A stretch of DNA of 18,967 nt from SIG510 sp045540975 (GTDB lineage: Bacteria > Bacillota > Clostridia > Oscillospirales > JAAYXM01). Location of the stretch: the NCBI GenBank assembly GCA_045540975.1, contig JAZQIE010000111.1, forward strand, positions 1 through 18,967, read 5' to 3'. Position numbers and translations under genes: made by a program. Positions 13,490 to 18,967 of this stretch are shown here, piece after piece (the first letter of the stretch is position 1; every line of letters begins with the position of its first letter). Below the pieces are notes generated by a model that did not search any database, was not told the DNA's origin, and was given only the letters and a program-made list of their open reading frames with translations.

Positions 13490-15853
13490 TTAACCTGCCT
13501 TATATAATTCTCTTGCGAGTTCTCTGACTGCGGCAAGGTATCCCTCTTTGCCGCCAAAATAAGTGGCGATTTTTGAGGGCTTGCCGAGTTTGTTAAAGGG
13601 ATCAAGCTGAAGAATCTCGGTTTTTTCAATTTCATAGATGCCGACGTTCATATATCGGTCAAGAAGAGCCTCGAGAACTTCTCTTGCCACACCGCTATAC
13701 TTGCTGAGGAAATCGCGCTTTTTGACATTGTTTGCACGTTCACGGCGAGTGAGCGGTTTTTGGTCGAAGGCAACGTGGCAAATAAAATCAAAATCGTCCA
13801 CATCCGTCATTCCTTGATCTGCCTTCATTTGTTCAAGATCAATGCCTTGGTCTTTCAATAGTTCTCGAATTACTTCTTTTCTTTGCTCGGAAGTCCACAT
13901 TGAAATGAAGTTGTCAAGGGATGCGTATTTGCCGAGAATGTTGGATTTGGTGTAGTCTACAATGCTCTCTTGGCGGAGGAGTTTTCCGTCTGTGTCATAG
14001 ACTTCGACCCGTTTGCCGATGATATGAACATCGCAACCGTTTTGATCTACGATGAATTTGTCAACGGTCGGTGGTGTGACCGGATCATCGCCATCTCCGC
14101 CTTTGGGTGGCTTGCGGGTCGGCGTGTGATTTGGATCAAACCCGTCCACAATTTCGATAGGGCCATCCCATTCGGGATCTGAGAATAATCTTGTTACATT
14201 ACGGAAGTCCATCACGACAAAGTGGTTCTTTCCTTCTTTTTCACGTAAGCGGGTGCCACGACCGATGATCTGCTTGAATTCTGTCATGGAACTGATCATT
14301 TCATCAAGAACGATAAGCTTTGTCATTTTGCAGTCCGCACCGGTAGAAAGAAGTTTTGATGTGGTTGCAATCACGGGGTAGGGCGCAGCAACGGAAATGA
14401 AGTAGTCAAGCTTGCTTTTTCCGTAAGTGTCAGAACCTGTGATTCTCACAACATAGTCGGGGTTTTCCTTCACCATATCGGCGTTGAGATTATTGAGCGC
14501 AATGCGCATGCGTTCTGCATGATCTTCCGTAGCACAGAAAACGATGGTTTTTTGCATTCTGTCCGTGCTCTTTAAGTATTCGGTGATTTCGCGTGCGACT
14601 TCATAGGTGCGGTCTTCGAGAATGATGTTGTAATCAAAGTCGCTATTGGTATAAATGCGGTCCTCGATTTCATTTCCGAATTTATCAAGCTGGCCTTTGC
14701 GCGGACGCCAACCGTCTGAAATATCAGTTTTGATATTGATGACTTTGAACGGTGCGAGGAAGCCGTCTTCAATACCTTCTCGCAAGCTATAGGTGTATAC
14801 GGGTTCACCGAAGTAATTAATGTTGGAGATATACTTGGTTTCTTTTGGGGTCGCAGTCATACCGATTTGAGTTGCAGAAGAGAAGTAGTCAAGGATTTTG
14901 CGCCAATTACTATCTTTTTTTGCAGACCCTCTGTGACACTCGTCAACAATGATGAGGTCGAAAAAGTCCTTGCTGAAAAGTTTGGCAAATCTTGCCACGG
15001 TTTCTTCATCACTTGCATCGTCTTCGGACTCTTCATTGCCTGCAAGCTGTTGGTAGAGCGAAAAATACACTTCATAAGACGTGATTGTTGTGGGGTCGTC
15101 TTTGGCAAAGTTGATTTTGTGGATTGTTTTTTCGAGCGGAGCGAAGTCCTGCTGGATCGACTGGTCCACAAGAATGTTGCGGTCTGCCAAATACAGAACT
15201 TTTTTCTTCAGTCCGCTTTGTAATAGGCGATAAACAATTTGGAATGCGGTGTACGTCTTACCTGTGCCGGTCGCCATGACCAACAAAATGCGTTCTTGTC
15301 CCTTTGCAATTGCTTCGACAGTGCGGTTGATGGCATTTCGTTGGTAGTATCTTGGGTCATAGGTATTTTGACTCGAGTAGTAGGGCTGTGCAATTACTCT
15401 TTTTTCTTGTTCAGAGATGCCTTCCCCGGAATTCGCCTCGTTTTCCCAGCGCATGGTCAACTCTTCAATAGTCGGGAAACCGTCCATGGGTAATGTGCGT
15501 TCCAGACCGGTGAGAAGATCGTGTTCTTGAAAACCATCGCCGTTGGAACTGTAAGCAAAGGGGACGTCCAACATTTTTGCATAGGTGATTGCCTGTTGTA
15601 ATCCGTACGATATAGAATGCTTGTTGTCTTTTGCTTCGACAATGGCAATTGGTTTATTTCTGTTCAAATATAGAACATAGTCAGCTTTTTTCGGAGTTTC
15701 GCGAACAGCGAGATTGCCTTTCAGGTTGATGCGCCCGTCTGTGATTCTGGTTTCCATGGTAATGCGTTCTAATCCCCATTTTGCCTGTATTGCGGGTGTG
15801 ATATATTGAAGCTTAATATCTTCTTCTGTCATCAATTTTTTGTGTAAGATCAT
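13490..15853 (-). CDS. hsdR: type I restriction enzyme motor/endonuclease subunit (EcoEI-like)
   Basis: A 787-residue subunit starting at ATG 15853 with AGGAGG 7 nt upstream. The N-terminal nuclease domain has the PD-(D/E)xK end motif IAIVEAK (69-75) and an upstream acidic residue in ADYVLYL. The SF2 translocase has Walker A ATGTGKT (194-200), DECH (304-307), GMTATP (331-336) and a motif VI QIIGRGTRL (about 535-545). The C-terminal helical part (about 650-780) is of the EcoEI R C-terminal type. It should translocate DNA in an ATP-dependent way and cut away from unmethylated sites. It is the first gene of the operon, unusual compared with M-S-R orders but common in Clostridia. All motifs are intact. 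Confidence 0.95.
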   Translation of the reverse strand: MILHKKLMTEEDIKLQYITPAIQAKWGLERITMETRITDGRINLKGNLAVRETPKKADYVLYLNRNKPIAIVEAKDNKHSISYGLQQAITYAKMLDVPFAYSSNGDGFQEHDLLTGLERTLPMDGFPTIEELTMRWENEANSGEGISEQEKRVIAQPYYSSQNTYDPRYYQRNAINRTVEAIAKGQERILLVMATGTGKTYTAFQIVYRLLQSGLKKKVLYLADRNILVDQSIQQDFAPLEKTIHKINFAKDDPTTITSYEVYFSLYQQLAGNEESEDDASDEETVARFAKLFSKDFFDLIIVDECHRGSAKKDSNWRKILDYFSSATQIGMTATPKETKYISNINYFGEPVYTYSLREGIEDGFLAPFKVINIKTDISDGWRPRKGQLDKFGNEIEDRIYTNSDFDYNIILEDRTYEVAREITEYLKSTDRMQKTIVFCATEDHAERMRIALNNLNADMVKENPDYVVRITGSDTYGKSKLDYFISVAAPYPVIATTSKLLSTGADCKMTKLIVLDEMISSMTEFKQIIGRGTRLREKEGKNHFVVMDFRNVTRLFSDPEWDGPIEIVDGFDPNHTPTRKPPKGGDGDDPVTPPTVDKFIVDQNGCDVHIIGKRVEVYDTDGKLLRQESIVDYTKSNILGKYASLDNFISMWTSEQRKEVIRELLKDQGIDLEQMKADQGMTDVDDFDFICHVAFDQKPLTRRERANNVKKRDFLSKYSGVAREVLEALLDRYMNVGIYEIEKTEILQLDPFNKLGKPSKIATYFGGKEGYLAAVRELARELYKAG

Positions 15854-15975
15854 TTTCTGACCTCCTTGACAATCAAATTAATTTTCCACAAACTCCATAA
15901 TATCGGTTGAATTGCAATTGAGTATTTCATGCATCGTCAAGCAGAAAATGCCATAATTTGTTGTAATTAACTGGC

Positions 15976-16003
15976 ATATTATTCATACTTTCGAATGGGT
16001 AAA
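15976..16003 (-). promoter_or_regulatory. candidate promoter of the hsd operon, overlapping an inverted repeat
   Basis: On the minus strand, TTTACC and TAATAT are separated by 16 bp, which would place the start about 115 nt before hsdR. An inverted repeat, ATGCCA/TGGCAT (15948-15953 and 15972-15977), touches the -10 element and could be an operator. The rest of the A/T-rich stretch 15854-16189 holds a 14-bp palindrome, AAATATCGATATTT at 16068-16081, and no convincing gene. Confidence 0.4.
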
Positions 16004-16189
16004 AATATATAATAATCCTATTTTAAATTATATCACGCGCGCTGTCAGGCGGTCAACGAAAATGTCGAAATATCGATATTTTCAAGGGTATATCCATTCG
16101 TCTCCAACGTGCAATCAGACAGTCACGGGTTTTGAGCTCATCGGACTTTGCAAATTTACCGTTTCCCTCGCAATCCAATCCCAACAAAC

Positions 16190-16233
16190 AAAGACACCGT
16201 TTGGCCAGTAAAGGTTGGCTAAACGGTGTCTTT
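16190..16233 (-). terminator. intrinsic terminator downstream of ssrA (island copy)
   Basis: AAAGACACCGTTTGGCCA (16190-16207) pairs with 16216-16233, 17 Watson-Crick pairs with one wobble and a short loop. On the minus strand it is followed by GTTTGTTGGG. It ends tmRNA transcription about 30 nt beyond the CCA end. It lies on the island side of the right repeat, so it came with the island. Confidence 0.88.
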
Positions 16234-16238
16234 CTGTA

Positions 16239-16275
16239 ATTTCACACGTGACGTGTGAATGAGTGGTGGAGGCGA
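16239..16275. repeat. right direct repeat spanning the ssrA 3' end (putative att site)
   Basis: The partner of 9332-9368, with three mismatches in 37. It includes the last 12 nt of the tmRNA and the 19-nt near-perfect dyad TTCACACGT-G-ACGTGTGAA (16241-16259). The dyad is partly degraded in the left copy. Confidence 0.8.
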
Positions 16276-16612
16276 GGGGAGTTGAACCCCTGTCCGAAAA
16301 CACTTCCACATAAACTTCTCCGGGCGCAGCCTGATGTTTAAAATTCCCGCTGCCGGACGCCTTCAGGCAGGCTTCCGGGGTTGGTAGCTTCATGTTACAT
16401 GCTACGCGCAAAGCTTAGCGTAGTCACGTTCACCACTGTGTGACGCCTCAGCCCGAGCCGTGGTCCTCACGGGGGAGACGGCCGCTTAATTAAGCAGCGA
16501 GTAAAGAATTAGAAGTGTTAATTCATTTATAAAGGTTGCGACTTTTTAAGAGGATTCGCGCCTCTGCCCGCTATTCGTGCTTCTGTATCCCCGTCGAAAC
16601 CCGTACGCCCCC
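16264..16612 (-). ncRNA. ssrA: transfer-messenger RNA (tmRNA)
   Basis: A 349-nt gene. The 5' end GGGGGCG, followed by TACGGGTTTCGACGGGG, is the hallmark tmRNA start. The 3' end reads GGGGTTCAACTCCCCTCGCCTCCACCA in two parts: a T-arm (CAGGGGTTCAACTCCCCT) and an acceptor CGCCTCC that pairs with the 5' GGGGGCG, then A and an encoded CCA. Pseudoknot-rich G/C segments lie between. With SmpB it rescues stalled ribosomes and tags the nascent peptide. The tag frame is odd. GCA after AAAAAGTC, the usual resume position, gives ATFINELTLLILYSLLN and stops at the second TAA. The frame that ends in the typical ...LAA would read INTSNSLLAA but lacks a GCA-like resume codon. I cannot decide which is used. 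Confidence 0.97.
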
Positions 16613-16626
16613 ACGGAAATATTTGG

Positions 16627-16643
16627 CTGCGACTCAGTCGCAG
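16627..16643. promoter_or_regulatory. 17-nt perfect dyad between hydrolase stop and ssrA
   Basis: CTGCGACT and AGTCGCAG flank one base, and the stop codon of the hydrolase gene lies inside. The segment is where the spacer of an ssrA promoter should be: AAATAT at about -10 and a poor TTTCTG at -35 on the minus strand. It may be a weak operator or terminator; ssrA may also be transcribed through from smpB. Confidence 0.45.
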
Positions 16644-17461
16644 AAAGCAAACATTGTTTTTAAATACTTATCGCACAAGTCAAACCACTGTGCCGCATGC
16701 GGATTGATTCTGTCTGCCGACGGACTGCAAGTTTCTTCGTTTGCAAGGGAGAGTCCGTGCGGACCTTTCGGGAAAATGTGCAGTTCAAACGGCACGCCGT
16801 GTGCGGTCAATGCGCTTGCGAACATCAAACTGTTCTCGACCGGGACCGTATCGTCGGACATGGTGTGCCACAGGAAAGTCGGCGGAGTGGACTCACTCAC
16901 CGCGTTTTCGAGCGACAGTTTTTCGAGAAGTGCGGCATCACCGCCGGTGACCGTGTCAAAGCTTCCGCGATGTGCCTTCTCGCCGCCCGAGATGACCGGA
17001 TAGCACAAAAGCAGCGCATCGGGGCGAACGTCCTTTGCCGCGACACCCAAGGTTCCCTCGATGACAGGCTCATGCCAAAGTGTTCCGATGGTTGCGGCAA
17101 CGTGACCGCCTGCCGAAAATCCCATGATACTGACAGCATCGGGGAGAACGTGAAACGCATCCGCGTTCTTACGAATCAGCGCAAAGGTCGCCGCCGCTTC
17201 CAAAAGCTGCGCGGGATATGTGACTTGAACGCTGTAATTCAAAACAAATACCTGGTATCCGCGTGCCAACAGAGCGAGCGCGACAGGTTCGTTTTCACGG
17301 TCGGAGCGGAAAAAGTATCCGCCGCCGGGACAGATGATGACCGCGGGGCGCTTTCGGTTGGGCGCAATCTCCTCGGAGTTATCCCGGAGATATGCGGTAA
17401 CGGTTGTCGAATACGGCAGGTTGGGGAAATGCTCCTGCAAATTTAAAGTTTCAAATCTCAT
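16634..17461 (-). CDS. alpha/beta hydrolase, acetyl-xylan-esterase-like
   Basis: A 275-residue cytoplasmic-looking enzyme without signal peptide. The oxyanion region is CPGGGYFFRSDRE (about 44-56), the nucleophile elbow is GFSAGG with Ser116, and the remaining triad is Asp204 in SDDTVPVE and His235 in GPHGLSL. The CPGGGY variant in place of HGGG, together with this spacing, is typical of the BD-FAE/acetyl-xylan-esterase-type carbohydrate esterases. It probably removes acetyl groups from sugar oligomers taken into the cell; the substrate cannot be read from sequence. ATG 17461 follows the smpB TGA by only 4 nt without a strong ribosome binding site (GAGATGA overlaps the stop), so translation is likely coupled to smpB. 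Its stop lies about 22 nt before the tmRNA 5' end. Confidence 0.9.
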   Translation of the reverse strand: MRFETLNLQEHFPNLPYSTTVTAYLRDNSEEIAPNRKRPAVIICPGGGYFFRSDRENEPVALALLARGYQVFVLNYSVQVTYPAQLLEAAATFALIRKNADAFHVLPDAVSIMGFSAGGHVAATIGTLWHEPVIEGTLGVAAKDVRPDALLLCYPVISGGEKAHRGSFDTVTGGDAALLEKLSLENAVSESTPPTFLWHTMSDDTVPVENSLMFASALTAHGVPFELHIFPKGPHGLSLANEETCSPSADRINPHAAQWFDLCDKYLKTMFAFCD

Positions 17462-17465
17462 GATA

Positions 17466-17930
17466 TCATCTCATTTGCTCTTTGATTGCGCGGTCCATCT
17501 CACGCTTTGCATCGCGTGCCGCGATGGCATCACGTTTGTCGTGCAGCTTCTTGCCGCGCGCAAGTCCGATTTGTACTTTGACCAGGCTTCCTTTTAAATA
17601 AACCGAAAGCGGAATGATGGCATACCCCTGCTGGGCGATTGCGGCATCCAGCTTCCGAATCTCGCTTTTGTGCATGAGGAGTTTTCGGTCGCGCATCGGG
17701 TCGCGGTTGAACACATTGCCCTTTTCGTACGGACTGATGTGCATTTGCTTGATGATAATTTCACCACGCTTGACCACACAATAGGAATCCTTTAAGTTTA
17801 ATGTACCCAATCGAATGGATTTTACTTCTGTGCCCGCAAGCGAGATTCCGGCTTCAAAGGTTTCTTCGATGGTGTAATCGTGCCACGCCTTGCGGTTTTT
17901 CGCAAGCTGTTTGATGCTCTGCTCGGCCAC
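17466..17930 (-). CDS. smpB: SsrA-binding protein SmpB
   Basis: A 154-residue protein of the usual SmpB length. It uses a GTG start at 17930 with AAAGGAGG 8 nt upstream. Diagnostic stretches are KNRKAWHDYTIEETFEAGI, LAGTEVKSIRLGTLNLKDSY (the tmRNA-binding OB fold), HISPYEKGNVFNRDPMRDRK, and GLARGKKLHDKRDAIAARD (about 122-140), whose basic tail enters the decoding centre. It binds tmRNA and brings it to stalled ribosomes. It is the first gene of a smpB-hydrolase-ssrA row on one strand, with its own strong promoter. No truncation is seen. Confidence 0.98.
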   Translation of the reverse strand: MAEQSIKQLAKNRKAWHDYTIEETFEAGISLAGTEVKSIRLGTLNLKDSYCVVKRGEIIIKQMHISPYEKGNVFNRDPMRDRKLLMHKSEIRKLDAAIAQQGYAIIPLSVYLKGSLVKVQIGLARGKKLHDKRDAIAARDAKREMDRAIKEQMR

Positions 17931-17981
17931 AAAAGCAACCTCCTTTCAAGTGAGTCGTTACAGTTTCGATATCCTGCATTC

Positions 17982-18010
17982 ATTATAATATAAAGAAAAT
18001 AAAATAGCAA
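17982..18010 (-). promoter_or_regulatory. smpB promoter
   Basis: On the minus strand, TTGCTA and TATAAT are separated by 17 bp with an A/T-rich spacer. Transcription should begin near 17975, about 45 nt before the GTG start. This is a strong sigma-A type match. Confidence 0.8.
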
Positions 18011-18058
18011 GCGGAGAAAAGTTTTTTTATACGTCGCGATTCGCTTGGTTTCGACTAA

Positions 18059-18064
18059 TATAAT
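18059..18064 (+). promoter_or_regulatory. -10 element before the small plus-strand gene
   Basis: TATAAT lies 30 nt before the start codon. I find no good -35 at 16-18 bp (CGCGAT sits there), so the promoter may need an activator or be weak. It is divergent from the smpB promoter, about 50 bp away. Confidence 0.4.
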
Positions 18065-18093
18065 GTAAGAGAATAAACGGCGGAGGGAATGCT

Positions 18094-18462
18094 ATGAACA
18101 TGGAAGACCTGTTTTCGCGCTATTTACCGATGACACACTTGCTCAGTTACTTGCTTCTCGGATTGACCGAGCCGCTTGCCAAGAATGAATTGTGCCAGAC
18201 CATCAGCGAACTGTCCGAGGGAGAGTTTGACGACGATCCGGATTTTGTACGGACCTTGTGGGCGACGGTTGATGAACTTGTGTCGTATGGGCTGGTGGAA
18301 GAACTTGAAATAGACGGAGTGGAAGCGCTTGTTACCACGGGTGCGGGGAGCAAGTTGATTCTCTGCGACTTGAATCGACGGCACTGGCTGAAGGGGGAAA
18401 AAGAATTTTGTCAAAATTTGAAATTAGGTGTTGACAAACCCCAAGAACATGAGTATAATTAG
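18094..18462 (+). CDS. small acidic protein of unknown function
   Basis: A 122-residue protein, ATG 18094 with GGAGGG 6 nt upstream. It opens with an amphipathic to hydrophobic helix (YLPMTHLLSYLLLGLTEPLA), followed by an acidic stretch (LSEGEFDDDPDF) and a helix-turn region (TLWATVDELVSYGLVEELEIDGVEALVTTGAGSKLI). The last region looks like the wing and recognition part of a small winged-helix protein (ELVSYGLVEE..GVEALVTTGAGSKL), but no family is certain. The gene lies between divergent smpB and the rRNA operon. Its final codons, coding for VDKPQEHEYN, contain a complete promoter for the downstream rRNA operon, so the C-terminus may be shaped by that element. The ribosome binding site and codon structure support a real gene. 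Confidence 0.7.
   Translation: MNMEDLFSRYLPMTHLLSYLLLGLTEPLAKNELCQTISELSEGEFDDDPDFVRTLWATVDELVSYGLVEELEIDGVEALVTTGAGSKLILCDLNRRHWLKGEKEFCQNLKLGVDKPQEHEYN
18431..18459 (+). promoter_or_regulatory. rRNA operon promoter P1 (inside the end of the preceding CDS)
   Basis: TTGACA and TATAAT separated by 17 bp, a perfect consensus. An A/T-rich stretch precedes it. The TAG stop of the small gene follows the -10 directly. Confidence 0.9.
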
Positions 18463-18531
18463 AGACCGTTGCGCGACAAGCGGAACGGAAAATACCGCGA
18501 AAAACTTTTGGAAAAAAGTCGAAAATAAGTG

Positions 18532-18560
18532 TTGACAAATGATGGAATCCGAGTTATAAT
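18532..18560 (+). promoter_or_regulatory. rRNA operon promoter P2
   Basis: TTGACA and TATAAT separated by 17 bp, a perfect consensus. Upstream runs of A and T (AAAAACTTTTGGAAAAAAGT) resemble an UP element. Confidence 0.92.
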
Positions 18561-18656
18561 AAAATTCCGCCGTTTGCGAAGCAGCACTTCAAAGCGGTGA
18601 CCGGAAAACCAAATAACAAGCTTGAAAAAAGTTTTTGAAAAAACGGAAAAAAACTC

Positions 18657-18685
18657 TTGACAAATGCTTGCGGATTTGGTAGACT
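18657..18685 (+). promoter_or_regulatory. rRNA operon promoter P3
   Basis: TTGACA and TAGACT separated by 17 bp. The A-tract upstream (GAAAAAAGTTTTTGAAAAAA) is an UP-element candidate resembling that of P2. The non-consensus -10 may give different regulation from P1 and P2. Confidence 0.85.
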
Positions 18686-18870
18686 GGTTGGGCGCTCAAA
18701 CGAGAGCGCGAGAGTTGTACCTTGTAAATTAAACAACGTAGAAGACAAACAAACGCCAGCGACACCTTCGGGGGGCCCCGGGGGAGTGTCGCAACAAAGA
18801 ATTAATTGATGCTTGGAAAAGCACTCAAAAAGTAATGAGCAGATAGCTTGTTAGGTTATCTGTTAAAATT
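18686..18870 (+). other. 16S rRNA leader with hairpins
   Basis: No gene is seen here. The transcribed leader has a stem GCGACAC/GTGTCGC (18759-18765 with 18786-18792) enclosing G/C runs, a small TGCTT/AAGCA hairpin (18810-18823), and CAGATA/TATCTG (18840-18862) just before the 16S start. These are probably processing or antitermination elements. I do not see a clear boxA. Confidence 0.6.

Positions 18871-18967
<97 letters not shown>

Larger units (their letters stand above)
9332..16275. mobile_element. ssrA-associated genomic island carrying a defence operon
   Basis: About 6.9 kb bounded by 37-bp direct repeats, one of which spans the 3' end of ssrA, a classic integration target. The interior is more A/T-rich than the flanks and holds hsdR, hsdM, hsdS, an Abi-alpha gene and a truncated GIY-YIG-type gene. 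Each end has its own terminator next to the repeat, consistent with the island having brought a new ssrA terminator. I find no integrase, relaxase or phage gene. It may therefore be a decayed element, a satellite mobilised in trans, or one that lost its integrase by deletion at the left edge. Confidence 0.62.

Noticed and set aside
16090..16110. Third, inverted copy of the att-like core (TGGAGACGAATGG on the minus strand)
   Set aside because: Only 11 of 13 bases match and the flanks do not, which is compatible with chance.
9369..16238. Integrase or recombinase gene inside the island
   Set aside because: All frames longer than about 60 codons were considered; none shows tyrosine or serine recombinase motifs.
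16115..16411. Minus frame of 98 codons covering the tmRNA 3' part
   Set aside because: It is a translation of tmRNA and its terminator, not a protein gene.
16697..17446. Plus-strand frame of 249 codons opposite the hydrolase gene
   Set aside because: The minus frame contains the full Ser-Asp-His triad; the plus frame is its shadow.

Overview
This window looks like chromosome from a member of class Clostridia (Bacillota), probably an uncultured gut-type lineage. The evidence is S-layer homology (SLH) domains, AGGAGG-type ribosome binding sites, lipobox lipoproteins, the DUF6935, DUF3298 and DUF4428 families, and the first ~97 bases of a 16S rRNA gene at the right edge. I cannot assign a family from so little 16S sequence.

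Region 1 (1-6474, all minus strand) holds cell-envelope and unknown-function genes. In transcription order they are a DUF4428 zinc-ribbon protein, a lipoprotein with a terminator behind it, a small GKW protein, a DUF6935 protein, a DUF3298-like lipoprotein, and a large secreted SLH protein that runs off the left edge. The last four are packed 4-17 nt apart and look like one operon. Region 2 (6475-9328) is a regulatory intergenic stretch with face-to-face promoters, an 18-bp palindrome and a G-quadruplex-like tract. It is followed by a plus-strand membrane-tethered LuxR-type regulator and a VanY-like D,D-carboxypeptidase, each with its own terminator.

Region 3 (9332-16275) is visibly more A/T-rich. 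It carries a four-gene defence operon on the minus strand: hsdR, hsdM, hsdS and an Abi-alpha (DUF4393) gene. The N-terminal remnant of a GIY-YIG-type protein follows at the far edge. The block is bounded by direct repeats (34 of 37 identical). One repeat spans the 3' end of the tmRNA gene and its downstream flank; the other sits behind vanY. I read it as a genomic island inserted at the 3' end of ssrA. No integrase gene is visible in it.

Region 4 (16264-17930, minus) is the trans-translation locus: smpB, an alpha/beta-hydrolase gene coupled to it by 4 nt, and ssrA (tmRNA). The tmRNA tag reading frame is unusual. Region 5 (17931-18967) has divergent promoters, a small unknown plus-strand gene whose last codons double as a consensus promoter, three tandem rRNA promoter modules, a structured leader and the start of 16S rRNA.

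The most interesting parts are the ssrA-associated defence island, the Abi-alpha gene as fourth cistron of a type I restriction operon, the odd tmRNA tag, and the regulatory architecture before the membrane-bound LuxR gene.
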